Counted from the stretch's first letter, positions 14,475 to 23,816 are shown. The stretch: DNA of 64,000 bases from JAYZDK01 sp964604165 (GCA_964604165.1 CAZRYF010000003.1:62001-126000), one strand, 5' to 3'. The notes: a model not told the origin generated them from the sequence alone. Program-made: numbers and translations.

Positions 14475-16988
14475 CTATCGGACGAACACAAACATGGTGG
14501 TGAGGTCCCCCCAGTGGCTGCCCTGGGACCAGACCTCGTTGTCCCCGTGTCCGCTGCGGGTGTACCCCATCTGCAGCGTCTCTGCGTCGCCGGCGCAGGC
14601 GCTTCGAATGGCGATGCGGCCGGGCTCGGTGTCCCCGTTCTCATCCCCGGCGAGCACAAGGTAGCTGTAGCTGCCGTGCTGGGGGGAGTTGGCCAGGTAG
14701 GTGATGCCGCTGCTGCAGGCCCGGCCGCCATCCACCATGGACTGGGAGATGTAGGAGCGGGCGCTTTGGCTCCCAAGGAAGCCGTCCGAGGTGTGCACCC
14801 CGTAGACCGGGGAGCTGCCATCCGGGTTTCGCACCATCATGTCGCTGGCGTCGAGCCGGTCATAGGCGGGGGAGACGTGGTCCTGGGAGTCGCTGGGGTC
14901 GGTCAGGCTGATGGAGGTCACATCTGAATAGGAGGTGCTGCTCCAGCCGGAGCCGCCGCTGTAGAAGTTGATGCTGCCGTCGTACCGGGAGACCCGGAGG
15001 ACCATCGTCCAGCCGCCGTTGTCCGTGCTCATGTCGCAGTACGCCTGGAAGGTTCCCGCCCCATCGGGATCCAGGTGGTAGATGCCGTCTGCGGGTGGAG
15101 TGGAGCGACCGTTCAGTACGGCGAGGCAGCTGGTGGCAGCGCAGCTGGCGGCGGATCCGAGCAGACCCTCGTCCGTGTCGCCGTCGCAGTTGTTGTCCAC
15201 GCCATCGCAGGTCTCCGACGCGGCGGGGCTCACGGTGGAGGTGGAGTCATCGCAGTCGCCGGCGACGCTGGCGTACCCAGTGGGCTGGTTGCAGGCGCTC
15301 GTCGTGGAGGTCGAGTCCCCGTAGCTGTCGCCGTCGACGTCCAGGTACCAGGTGCTGGCGTCCGCTGCGCTGTCCTCGTCCACAACCCCATCGCAGTTGT
15401 TGTCCGAGAGGTCGCAGGTTTCGGTGGCGGCCGGGTTCGCGCCGGTGTCCGTGTCATCGCAGTCCGTGGCGTCGGTCACATACCCGCTGGGTTGGGCGCA
15501 GGCGGTGGTGGTGTTCGAGGCGTTTCCGTAGCTGTCCCCGTCCAGGTCGGCGTACCAGGTGGTGGCGTCCGTGGCGTCGGACTCGTCGGTCACGCCATCA
15601 CAGTCGTTGTCCAGAGTGTCGCAAACCTCGCTCTCGCCGGGATTGACGGCGCCGTTGGCGTCGTCGCAGTCCCCGTCGTTGTCCACGTAGCCCGTGGGCG
15701 CGGTGCACCCGCTCTGGCTGCTGCTTCCGATCTGGCCGTAGCCATCGCTGTCCCCATCCGGGTACCAGTCGGTGGCGTTGATGGCGGACTCGTCGGTCAC
15801 GCCATCGCAGTCGTTGTCGGCGCCGTCGCAGATCTCGTAGGCGCTGGGGTTGGTGGCGGCGTTGAAGTCGTCGCAGTCCAGGGCGTTGCCCACGTAGCCG
15901 CTCGGCGCATCGCAGGCGGTGGTGGACACGCTGCCGTTGCCGTAGCCATCTGCGTCGTCGTCCTGGTACCAGGTGCTTCCGGTGCCCTCGTCGACGGTCG
16001 AGTCGCAGTCGTTGTCGGCTCCATCGCAGACCTCGCTGGCGCCCGGGTGACTGCTTGCATCCAGGTCATCGCAGTCGTCGGTGTTGGAGACGAATCCAGG
16101 GGGGGCTGTGCAAGCCTCCTCTTGGTACTGGGAGCCGCCGTATCCGTCACCATCCGAGTCCCCGTAGAAGGTTGTGGCACCTGTCAGGTTTCCGTCGGCG
16201 GCGTCGATGTCGCCGTCGCAGTCGTTGTCAATGCCGTCGCAGACCTCGGCTGCGGCCTCGTTGGCTGCGGCATCGTTGTCGTCGCAGTCCTCGCAGGCGG
16301 CGAAGCCGTCTCCGTCCAGATCCGCGTGTCCCACCGACCCGTCGCAGTTGTAGTCGTTGGCGTCGGTGCAGTCGGACTCTGTGGCCCCCGGGTGGTAGGT
16401 GGGGTCGTTGTCGTTGCAGTCCCCATCGTAGAGCACGTACCCGGCCGGGGCGTCGCAGGAGGGGCCGCTGGCGGATCCCGCGCCGTATCCATCCCCGTCT
16501 CCGTCCAGGTACCAGGCGCTTGCATCCAGGGCGGAGTCCTCATCCAGGGTGCCGTCGCAGTTGTTGTCCGCCCCGTCGCACACCTCGTCTGCCTCAGGGT
16601 TTACCGACGCGTCCAGGTCGTTGCAGTCGGATCGGTTGTCCACGTACCCGTCCGGCTGGTTGCAGCCCTCCAGCATCAGGAGGTCCCCTCCGTACCCGTC
16701 CTGGTCCGAGTCCGCGTACCAGGTGTCGGCGCCGTAGACATCCGAGTCTTCGTCGTCAATGAGCCCATCGCAGTCGTTGTCTATGTCATCACACTGCTCC
16801 CGGGCCTCCGGGTGAATGGCCGCGTCGGCGTCGTTGCAGTCGTCGCCGGCCGCGTGACCATCTCCGTCTGCATCCACCCCCTCACTGCCGGTGTCAACGG
16901 TCCCGGTCTCGGTGCTGCTGTCGTCGACCTTGTCGGCTCCGCGGCAGGAAGGAAGGGCGAGAACCAACAGAAAAAGCGAACGTGCCAT
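14475..16988 (-). CDS. MopE-repeat lipoprotein with C-terminal fibrinogen-like domain
   Basis: 837 aa; ATG with AGGGAA 6 nt upstream. The signal ends LALPSC, a lipobox. Nine CDGxDNDCDG repeats follow, collinear with the eight of the gene at 11128-13548 and including the odd third repeat (NDYNCDGS), with one extra unit before the last. The C-terminal 220 residues form a fibrinogen-related domain: DGIYHLDPDGAGT, CDMSTDNGGWTMVLRVS, then an Asp/Gly-rich end. Such domains bind acetylated sugars or glycans in other proteins. It is likely an outer-surface adhesin stiffened by bound calcium or another metal. The paralogous pair differs mainly in the C-terminal module. Confidence 0.85.
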   Translation of the reverse strand: MARSLFLLVLALPSCRGADKVDDSSTETGTVDTGSEGVDADGDGHAAGDDCNDADAAIHPEAREQCDDIDNDCDGLIDDEDSDVYGADTWYADSDQDGYGGDLLMLEGCNQPDGYVDNRSDCNDLDASVNPEADEVCDGADNNCDGTLDEDSALDASAWYLDGDGDGYGAGSASGPSCDAPAGYVLYDGDCNDNDPTYHPGATESDCTDANDYNCDGSVGHADLDGDGFAACEDCDDNDAAANEAAAEVCDGIDNDCDGDIDAADGNLTGATTFYGDSDGDGYGGSQYQEEACTAPPGFVSNTDDCDDLDASSHPGASEVCDGADNDCDSTVDEGTGSTWYQDDDADGYGNGSVSTTACDAPSGYVGNALDCDDFNAATNPSAYEICDGADNDCDGVTDESAINATDWYPDGDSDGYGQIGSSSQSGCTAPTGYVDNDGDCDDANGAVNPGESEVCDTLDNDCDGVTDESDATDATTWYADLDGDSYGNASNTTTACAQPSGYVTDATDCDDTDTGANPAATETCDLSDNNCDGVVDEDSAADASTWYLDVDGDSYGDSTSTTSACNQPTGYASVAGDCDDSTSTVSPAASETCDGVDNNCDGDTDEGLLGSAASCAATSCLAVLNGRSTPPADGIYHLDPDGAGTFQAYCDMSTDNGGWTMVLRVSRYDGSINFYSGGSGWSSTSYSDVTSISLTDPSDSQDHVSPAYDRLDASDMMVRNPDGSSPVYGVHTSDGFLGSQSARSYISQSMVDGGRACSSGITYLANSPQHGSYSYLVLAGDENGDTEPGRIAIRSACAGDAETLQMGYTRSGHGDNEVWSQGSHWGDLTTMFVFVR

Positions 16989-17128
16989 GGGGAATTCCCT
17001 TGGGTGAGAGACCCGGTGGATCTAACTCGGGGGGAGTGCCCAGGTCCAGGCTGTGCGTTGCCGCCCCCGGGGCAAGCGGGATAGCGTGCGGTGCCGCACC
17101 ATGGGGGGGCGGACCTGGAGAGGAGTGC

Positions 17129-18910
17129 ATGCGACTCATCGTGCTTTTGCTGGGGCTTGTGGCCTGTGGGGGAAAGTCCCGCGACGACACAGGTGGGGTC
17201 GACCAGGATCAGGATGGATTCGCCGTCTCGGAAGGGGACTGTGACGATCACGATGCGGCCATTTCTCCCGTGGCGCCCGAGTATTGCAACGGCCTGGACG
17301 ACAACTGCAATGGGTCCGTGGATGAAGTCGGCGCGGTCGATGGCGCCAAGTGGTCACCGGACGGGGATGAGGATGGGTTTGGATCCAGCGCTCCAGAGGA
17401 TGCGGTGCGGGCCTGCGCGTCTCCGGAGGGGTTCTTGGAGGATGCCTCAGACTGTGACGACGCCGATGCTGACATCTCCCCCGACGCTGAGGAGGTCTGT
17501 GATGCGGTGGACAACAACTGCGATGGCCAGGTGGACGAGGGGCTGTCCGATGGGAGCACCTGGTATGCGGATGGGGACGGCGACGGGTTTGGAGACCCCA
17601 ACGCGGCAGTCCATCCCTGCGAGACACCTGCCAGCGGCTACGTGACGGACAACACGGACTGCAATGACTTGCAGGACGTGGTGAATCCCGGTGCGGAAGA
17701 CACGCCTGGAAACGGGATCGACGAGGACTGTGATGGGGCGGATGCGGTGCCCGCGCCACCGCCGAATCTCCTGGTGCGGGACGTGGCGCTGACCGGTGCC
17801 TACACCCTGGACACCCAGGAGAACTCCTCCATCTCCTTTTGGGTGGAGAACACAGGCGGCAGCCCGGTGGAGGAGTACGGGGTTTCCATTGTCTTCTCTG
17901 AAGATGCCACCTTGGATGCGCTGGATGCTGTGGTGAACCAGGGGGTGAGTGAAAGGTCCCTGGAGGCCGGGGATGCTGAGGCTTGGACGGCTTCCTTCTT
18001 GATTCCCCAAAGTGCTACGGAGGGAGTTCGATATGTAGGGGTGATCGTCGATCCGGCCGATGAAGTCCCCGAGACCGACGAAACCGACAACACGGCGTCG
18101 CGCTGGCTGGAGGTCAGCAGTGCTGACTGCGCCGTCGGGGCCTGCTGTTTCGGAGACAACAATGCGGCCAGCCTGCCGGATGTCTACGCGGGGGCTCTGG
18201 GCACCAGCACGGACGTCATCAACATCGACGGGGAGCTTTGGGACGATGTGGAGGTGGAGCTCATGGCCGGCCAGCGGCTGGAGGTCTTTCTGTCTTCCGC
18301 GGAGATCGACACTCACCTTCAGATTTACGATGGTGCATGCGTTCTGGTGGCGGGAAACGACGACACGACGGACTCCACAAACGCCCGAACCGACTCGCAC
18401 ATTACCTTCGATGCTCCTGACGAGGGCGTCTATACGGTGGTCGTCAAGGCGTCATCGGGGACGGTGGGGAGCTACGATCTGGCCTTGAACAAGGGGGAGG
18501 GCGCCAACTGCCTCTCCGATGATTGGCAGGTGGGCACCTGGCCCTACAGCTCCACTTTTTCCCTCAACGCCATGGACAGCGCCGGCGCGTTCTCCCATGG
18601 AAATGCAGCTTCCCATCTCTACGACGACGTGGAGTTTGTGGGGGAGCGCGACAGCAGCTTGAATTACGTCTTCTCCCTAGAGCCCTGGGGGACCTCAGAC
18701 CCCCTGGAGGACCCCTACCTCTATCTCTTGGATCCCGCCTGCCAGGTGCACGAGGAAGATGATGACGGCGGAGTGAGCGCATTTGGCTCGGAGATCAGCC
18801 TTGGGGGAGGGCTTCCCTACGATGGAATCTGGACCCTCGTGGCGACCTCCTGGGACGGCGCGACCTCCCACACGGGCATGGGGGACATGGAGTTGAGCGC
18901 GTCCCGGTAG
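17129..18910 (+). CDS. MopE-repeat lipoprotein with CARDB and PPC-like domains
   Basis: 593 aa from the ATG at 17129, with GGAG 8 nt upstream and signal LLLGLVACGG; in-frame starts further upstream would put the signal internal. Three Asp-rich repeats (CNGLDDNCNGSVDE, CDAVDNNCDGQVDE, and an incomplete one) lead into a CARDB-like adhesion domain around residues 210-330 (ISFWVENTGG, VPETDETDN). Two bacterial pre-peptidase-C-like beta domains follow (DTHLQIYDGAC, GVYTVVVKASSG, and a second similar unit). A secreted surface lipoprotein is expected. It is divergent from the MopE-fibrinogen gene at 14475-16988, with 140 nt between the starts. Confidence 0.83.
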   Translation: MRLIVLLLGLVACGGKSRDDTGGVDQDQDGFAVSEGDCDDHDAAISPVAPEYCNGLDDNCNGSVDEVGAVDGAKWSPDGDEDGFGSSAPEDAVRACASPEGFLEDASDCDDADADISPDAEEVCDAVDNNCDGQVDEGLSDGSTWYADGDGDGFGDPNAAVHPCETPASGYVTDNTDCNDLQDVVNPGAEDTPGNGIDEDCDGADAVPAPPPNLLVRDVALTGAYTLDTQENSSISFWVENTGGSPVEEYGVSIVFSEDATLDALDAVVNQGVSERSLEAGDAEAWTASFLIPQSATEGVRYVGVIVDPADEVPETDETDNTASRWLEVSSADCAVGACCFGDNNAASLPDVYAGALGTSTDVINIDGELWDDVEVELMAGQRLEVFLSSAEIDTHLQIYDGACVLVAGNDDTTDSTNARTDSHITFDAPDEGVYTVVVKASSGTVGSYDLALNKGEGANCLSDDWQVGTWPYSSTFSLNAMDSAGAFSHGNAASHLYDDVEFVGERDSSLNYVFSLEPWGTSDPLEDPYLYLLDPACQVHEEDDDGGVSAFGSEISLGGGLPYDGIWTLVATSWDGATSHTGMGDMELSASR

Positions 18911-18946
18911 ACCCCTCGCTCCCCCGCTGTCTTCAGGATCAAGTGG

Positions 18947-20053
18947 TTAGTTCGCAAACCCATAGAATTCCGGCGCTTTCAGGTCTGGTAGAGAGGCCTT
19001 CTTCACGAGCACGGTCCGCACGCTCCAGAGGTCCTTGAAAATCCGGTATCGGGTCGTCCTCTCCAGGTAGTCCACGCCGGAGCTGCCGCCGGTGCCCACC
19101 CGTCGACCGATGACCCGCTCCACCATCCGGGCATGTCGTGCCCGAAACAGAACCATCTGCTGTTCCAACTCCACCACGGTGTCCAGCAAGAGGCGCGGCC
19201 AGGCAAGCAAGGGCAGCTCACGGTAGGACTCGATGAACACCAGGGCCGAGCGAATACGGCGGACTCTTTGCCTCTCATGGGCATCCACATCCGTGGCCGC
19301 CAGAAATTCCCTTACCTGGAGCGTGCCGTGGTCAAAGCGCTCCTTGAGGGCGGCTTCGTTGCCAATGCCAGCCTCCAGAAGTCGCTGGAGCTGTGCCTCG
19401 CCTTCCGAGGCCACTGCTTGGATGTAGTCGGAGGCAAAGCCATCCAGCATGGCATCGTCGCCGGCCTCCTCGGGACTCGAACCCTGAATGGGGGTGCGGA
19501 AGATCCAATCGTTGAGCGCGGACAACAGGGTCTTTTCCTCTCGGACCCTTGCAATGTGCTCCCAGGCCAGGGCGCCACCGGGAGAGGTGGAGGTCATCTT
19601 CTTCAGGTAGTCCAGAGCGCCGGTTTTCCCGAGGAGCTCTCTCTCTGACTCCTCCAGGCCCAGTAGGATCTCGATCTCTCGCATCTGAAAGGACTGGAAT
19701 CCCGAGGCGGGGGAGAGCTTGCCCCGGAACGCCAGGAAGTCTTGGGGGGTGAGGGTTTCCACGACCTGGAACTGCTGGACGCAGAGCTTCACGATCTCCG
19801 TGGCCCGTCGCATGTGGTGGACCACGTAGGGAATGCGGTCCTCGGGGACATCCGGCACGCCCAGGTGGTCCCGTGCCAGGCGTAGCTCGCGCAAGAGCAG
19901 CTTGAACCACAACTCCATGGTCTGGTGCACCAGGATGAAGTGCAGCTCGTCGGGCATCAGGTTCTGCTCATCTCCCTCCAAGCCACCTTGCAGCGCCAAG
20001 AGCTTGTTGATCTGCAGGTAGTCCCAGTAGGTGGGGGTCGGGCGCTCGGACAT
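18947..20053 (-). CDS. kynA: Tryptophan 2,3-dioxygenase
   Basis: 368 aa; ATG at 20053 with GGGAG upstream. It is a heme dioxygenase that opens the indole ring of L-tryptophan to N-formylkynurenine. Family marks are YWDYLQINKLLALQ, DELHFILVHQTMELWFKLLL, the substrate segment FRGKLSPASGFQSFQ, and RHARMVERVIG followed by GTGGSSGVDYL, where the His is the expected heme ligand. It is longer than the usual ~280-aa bacterial enzyme and nearer the eukaryotic length. The gene stands alone on this strand; the formamidase-like gene that would act next is 15 kb away at 3601-4224. No kynureninase or kynurenine monooxygenase is in the window. Confidence 0.93.
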   Translation of the reverse strand: MSERPTPTYWDYLQINKLLALQGGLEGDEQNLMPDELHFILVHQTMELWFKLLLRELRLARDHLGVPDVPEDRIPYVVHHMRRATEIVKLCVQQFQVVETLTPQDFLAFRGKLSPASGFQSFQMREIEILLGLEESERELLGKTGALDYLKKMTSTSPGGALAWEHIARVREEKTLLSALNDWIFRTPIQGSSPEEAGDDAMLDGFASDYIQAVASEGEAQLQRLLEAGIGNEAALKERFDHGTLQVREFLAATDVDAHERQRVRRIRSALVFIESYRELPLLAWPRLLLDTVVELEQQMVLFRARHARMVERVIGRRVGTGGSSGVDYLERTTRYRIFKDLWSVRTVLVKKASLPDLKAPEFYGFAN

Positions 20054-20115
20054 GTTGGACTCCCATTTGGCCGCCCTCTAACGCATTCCACAACGGAAAT
20101 GGATCTCTCTGTACC

Positions 20116-22011
20116 GTGGAAGGATGGTGCGTTAGTTTGCGGTCGATTGGAGGCTCTTTGTCGGCACCTACCCTGGGATCCTTTGGAGCGCGCGTGGTGC
20201 GAGTCCACACGGGCGACGGTGTAGAAGAAACCGAGGGGCGAGGCGGTGGGCTGGAGGCCGCTGTGGATGCCCGGGGTACCGCTCCATTTGCGGCCTTGTT
20301 GGGTGCCAATCCGGCGTGGTTGGCGTTGGAGTTGGAAGATGCCGATGTGGTGCTTCGAGTCGAGCGCAGTGGAGGAGGGGCCACCCTTTCCGTGAAATGG
20401 AGTGGGGGAGAGAGCTACTCGGAGGCCTTGGTGCTACCTACCGCTGGCGCCCTTGGATTTGTGCCGGATCTGGCTTCCAAACGCGACGTTGTCACTTTGT
20501 TGAATGATGTGACCTCTTCGATCTTTGTGGTGGAGGGCACGGATGGTCTGGAGTTCTACGGCCAGGGGGAGATGGGGTCGGGCGGTGCAGCGCAGCCATT
20601 GGTTGCAAGCATTGGCCCCAGCGGGCCGCTGGGTCCGGCTTGGTTCAGGGAGCGACTGGGAGTCAAGGCGAACTACATCGCTGGAGCCATGGCGGGGGGC
20701 ATTTCTTCTCCCGAGTTGGTCATCGCCATGGGCAACGCTGGCTACATCGGTTTTCTGGGGGCGGGGGGGCTCCCCATGCCGGCGGTACAAGAGGCGGTCC
20801 CTCGCATTCGTGGGGCCCTTGGGGAAGACCACGCCCACGGCTTCAACCTGCTGCACAATCCGGTGGAGCCCCATGTAGAGGAAGCCACGGTGGACCTCTT
20901 CCTGGAGCACGGATGTCGGGTGGTTTCCGCCTCGGCGTACATGGGACTGACCGCTGCGGTGGTGCGGTTCCGTTTCTGCGGGGCCATTCGAGACGAGAGT
21001 GGCGCCCCCCACTGCCCCAACACGGTGTTGGCAAAGGTCTCGCGTCCCGAGGTGGCCGAGCACTTCCTTCGTCCGCCCCCCGCCAAGCTGCTGGACACCC
21101 TGGTGCAGAGCGGTGGGCTGACCGCTTCGGAAGCCGGGATCGCAAAGGAGCTTCCGGTCGCTGAGGGCATCACCTGCGAGGCGGACTCCGGGGGCCACAC
21201 GGACCACCGGCCCTTGCCGGTCATTCTGCCGGTCATTCGCGCCCAGCGGGACCGAATTGCAACGGAGCTTGGCTACGGGGAGCGAGGGATCCGGGTGGCG
21301 GTCGGCGCCGGCGGAGGGCTGGGGGCCCCTGAGGCTGTGTATGCGGCGTTTGCCATGGGTGCTGACTATGTCCTCACGGGGAGTGTCAACCAGTGCACGC
21401 CCGAGGCTGGGACCTCAGAGCTGGCCAAGACGATGCTGCTCTCGGCCGGAATGGCAGACGTGGGCTCGGGGGCGGCCCCGGACATGTTCGAGATTGGGGC
21501 GCACGTGCAGGTGCTTTCACGGGGCACCATGTACGCCCAGCGAAGCAACCGCCTGTTTCAGGTCTACAAGATGTATTCTGACTGGGAGTCCGTGCCCGAG
21601 AAGGATCGCAAGAAGATTGAGAAGCAGGTCCTGGCTCGCCCCTTTCAGGAGGTCTGGGACGAGTGTGCGGCCTACTGGGGGGAGCGGGATCCCAACCAGG
21701 TGGAGCGAGCCCTCTCCGATGGACGCCACCAGATGGCCCTGGTCTTTCGGTGGTACCTGGGCATGTCGTCCCGCTGGGCCCGCATGGGGGAAAAGAGCCG
21801 CAAGAAGGACTTCCAGATCTGGTGCGGACCTTCCATGGGAGCCTTCAATGACTGGGTGGCAGGCACCTCCCTGGAACCCTTGAAGGCCCGAAGTGTGGTG
21901 GGCGTGGCGGATGCATTGTTGAAGGGGGCGGCGGTCTGTGAGCGTGCTGCTCGGCTCCGGGCAAGCGGCGTGGAACTTCCCGAATCGGCGGGCCACTGGC
22001 GGCCGGACTGA
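20116..22011 (+). CDS. PfaD-like FMN enoyl reductase of polyunsaturated fatty acid/polyketide synthesis
   Basis: Up to 631 aa from the GTG at 20116; a TTG at 20137 is an alternative start. The C-terminal 450 residues are a PfaD/nitronate-monooxygenase-type TIM barrel: NYIAGAMAGGISSPELV, GLPMPAVQEA, EADSGGHTDHRPL, VGAGGGLGAPEAVYAAF, LTGSVNQCTPEAGTS and LFQVYKMYSDWE are hallmark segments of trans-acting enoyl reductases. The first ~170 residues are a less typical beta-rich extension. Normally such proteins serve a PUFA synthase or trans-AT PKS, but no KS, AT or ACP gene is in the window. It is followed by an FkbH-like gene and a sulfotransferase on the same strand. Confidence 0.85.
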   Translation: MEGWCVSLRSIGGSLSAPTLGSFGARVVRVHTGDGVEETEGRGGGLEAAVDARGTAPFAALLGANPAWLALELEDADVVLRVERSGGGATLSVKWSGGESYSEALVLPTAGALGFVPDLASKRDVVTLLNDVTSSIFVVEGTDGLEFYGQGEMGSGGAAQPLVASIGPSGPLGPAWFRERLGVKANYIAGAMAGGISSPELVIAMGNAGYIGFLGAGGLPMPAVQEAVPRIRGALGEDHAHGFNLLHNPVEPHVEEATVDLFLEHGCRVVSASAYMGLTAAVVRFRFCGAIRDESGAPHCPNTVLAKVSRPEVAEHFLRPPPAKLLDTLVQSGGLTASEAGIAKELPVAEGITCEADSGGHTDHRPLPVILPVIRAQRDRIATELGYGERGIRVAVGAGGGLGAPEAVYAAFAMGADYVLTGSVNQCTPEAGTSELAKTMLLSAGMADVGSGAAPDMFEIGAHVQVLSRGTMYAQRSNRLFQVYKMYSDWESVPEKDRKKIEKQVLARPFQEVWDECAAYWGERDPNQVERALSDGRHQMALVFRWYLGMSSRWARMGEKSRKKDFQIWCGPSMGAFNDWVAGTSLEPLKARSVVGVADALLKGAAVCERAARLRASGVELPESAGHWRPD

Positions 22012-22027
22012 TCCGAGAACCGAATTG

Positions 22028-22063
22028 AAGAGGCAAATTCCCTCAAAGGGAGGCCTCTTTGAG
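22028..22063 (+). promoter_or_regulatory. Overlapping alternative hairpins between pfaD-like and fkbH-like genes
   Basis: AAGAGGC at 22028-22034 can pair with GCCTCTT at 22053-22059. CTCAAAG at 22042-22048 can pair with CTTTGAG at 22057-22063. The two 7-bp stems share bases and exclude each other, and a small CCC/GGG hairpin sits between them. No U-run follows. This could be an attenuator-like switch, a processing site or a weak terminator ahead of the fkbH-like gene 52 nt downstream; the sequence alone does not decide. Confidence 0.35.
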
Positions 22064-22115
22064 ACGATGTGAAAGGAGTACAAACAGCGGACAATGAGCT
22101 GCTGCAGGAGCCTCC

Positions 22116-23816
22116 ATGCGAATCGCCTTGATCGCCGACACCCCGATCTCTCCCCTTCGGCGCCCCTTGGCCGCTGCCCTGTCGCAGCTCGGGATCACAC
22201 CGAAATACACGGTTTTGGAGGGATTGTCGGAGGACTTTGAGCAGTCTGCTGCCCGTTTGGATGACGCTGATCCGGACCTGGCCATTCTGAGTTTTCATGC
22301 GTGGCAGGTGGTGCCGGAGATTTTCCGTGCCGAGGTTCTCCTTGGACCGGTGGAGCGGAGGCGGGAGCTGGTGGAGGCTGCTGCGGAGGTGTTGCTTCAC
22401 CGGGTGCGCATTGTGCGCACCGCGTGCAGTGGCACGCTCCTGGTCAATGACCTGGCAATCCCCACGGCCTCGCCGCTTGGAATTCAAGACACCGCCGTGG
22501 AGCTGGGGTTGGCAGCCAGCATTCGTCGAATCAACGAGATCGTGGCGGCCGAAGTGCTTCGCCTTCCCGGTGTGCGCATTCTGGCTTTTTCCAACGTGGT
22601 GGCCCGGGTAGGCGAGGGCGGCTTTGATGCCCGCCTGTGGCGCATTGCAGGGCAAGCCGAGAGTGCCAACCTGCTAACGGCCATGGCTGAAGAGACCACC
22701 CGCCATGTGCGGGCCATGCTGGGCCAGACTCGCAAGGTTCTCGTGGTCGAGCCGGACGGCCTGCTTTGGCATGGCAACGCGGGCGATGCGGGGAAAGAAG
22801 GTGTGGAGGTGGGTCCCGAAGGGCCTGGCCGTGCACACTTCGCCGTCCAGCAAGTGCTGTTGGATTACCACCACCGGGGCGTGCAGCTTGCCCTGGTGTC
22901 TCGGAACGAGCGGGAAGACGTATTGGAGGTCCTGCGGGATCATCCGGAAATGCTCCTGCGCCCGCACAACTTCTCTGCCATTGAGGTGGGGTGGGATGAC
23001 AAGGCCACCAGCTGTCGCCAGGTGGCGGACCAGCTTGGTGTGACGCTGGACAGCCTGGTCTATGTGGATGTAAGCCCCTCCGAGTCTGCTTGGGTGGGCA
23101 CGAGCCTGATCAAGGTGGAGACGGTCCCGTTGTCAAGGGACGCAGGCGAACATGCGCGGACCCTTCGCGGTCTGGCGTCTTTGGAGAGCGACAATCTCTT
23201 TGCCAGTCGGCCACCTCCTTTGGCTGCTGTGCCTGCGCCAGTTGAACAAGGCAGTGCCTGGGTGGCAGGGGTTGAAGATTATCTGTCGCAGCTGCGCACC
23301 CGCGTCACCCTCGGCCAGGCCGATCGGGTGGCACTTCCCAGTCTTGTGGAGATCGTGGAGCGGGCGGAGGCAGTGCAGCTGGTAGGCGAGCCCGTGACAA
23401 GGGATTGTGCTCGCATCTGGATGGGATCAGGGATTCACCAGGGCTACTGGGTTCGCGTCGAGGATCGGTTTGGTGACCAGGGCCTGGTGGGTCTGGTGGT
23501 TGTGGAAATCGGTGAAGAGAGCTGGGGCATTGAGAGTTTTCAGCTCTCGAGCAACCTCCTGGAGCGCGGCGTAGATGCAGAGGTTCTCCGATCCGTCGCG
23601 GAGATTGCTGTGGCACAAGGAGCTCAACGTCTGGAGCTCCTCGGGAAGGGCCGAAACCGCGCGGCATTTGAGTCTTTGGGGTTCATCTCCAGCGCTCGGA
23701 AGGGAGTCCGTGGTCAACTGGACCTCTCCGGTGATTGGCGCTCCAGTACCTGGCGTCCTTCCTACGTGGAAGACACGGTGGTGTTGGCGGACGAAGAGAC
23801 CGAGGTCGCAGCGTAG
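22116..23816 (+). CDS. FkbH-like protein with degenerate HAD site and C-terminal GNAT-like domain
   Basis: 566 aa; ATG with AGGAG 5 nt upstream. It follows the FkbH layout: an N-terminal ~200-residue domain, a HAD-IIIC-like region, then a GNAT-like acyltransferase fold (DRFGDQGLVGLVVVE near residue 452, LLGKGRNRAAFESLGF near 510). Real FkbH proteins load a glyceryl phosphate unit onto an acyl carrier protein and use DLDNTLW as the HAD nucleophile motif. Here that place reads VEPDGLLW, with Glu212 for the nucleophilic Asp and Leu for Thr, and the distal DDNP is DVSP. Phosphoryl transfer therefore looks lost or changed. It lies between a PfaD-like gene and a sulfotransferase gene, so a role in assembling an unusual acyl product is inferred. 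Confidence 0.8.
   Translation: MRIALIADTPISPLRRPLAAALSQLGITPKYTVLEGLSEDFEQSAARLDDADPDLAILSFHAWQVVPEIFRAEVLLGPVERRRELVEAAAEVLLHRVRIVRTACSGTLLVNDLAIPTASPLGIQDTAVELGLAASIRRINEIVAAEVLRLPGVRILAFSNVVARVGEGGFDARLWRIAGQAESANLLTAMAEETTRHVRAMLGQTRKVLVVEPDGLLWHGNAGDAGKEGVEVGPEGPGRAHFAVQQVLLDYHHRGVQLALVSRNEREDVLEVLRDHPEMLLRPHNFSAIEVGWDDKATSCRQVADQLGVTLDSLVYVDVSPSESAWVGTSLIKVETVPLSRDAGEHARTLRGLASLESDNLFASRPPPLAAVPAPVEQGSAWVAGVEDYLSQLRTRVTLGQADRVALPSLVEIVERAEAVQLVGEPVTRDCARIWMGSGIHQGYWVRVEDRFGDQGLVGLVVVEIGEESWGIESFQLSSNLLERGVDAEVLRSVAEIAVAQGAQRLELLGKGRNRAAFESLGFISSARKGVRGQLDLSGDWRSSTWRPSYVEDTVVLADEETEVAA

Noticed and set aside
11776..17084. Long plus-strand frames (580 and 669 codons) opposite the MopE lipoprotein genes
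   Set aside because: Val/Gly-rich mirror of the Asp-rich repeats with no start site or domain; the minus-strand frames have lipoboxes and ribosome sites.
11128..18910. Regular DNA repeats as a CRISPR array
   Set aside because: The periodicity is ~170 bp, coding and degenerate at third positions; it is protein repeats, not direct repeats with unique spacers.
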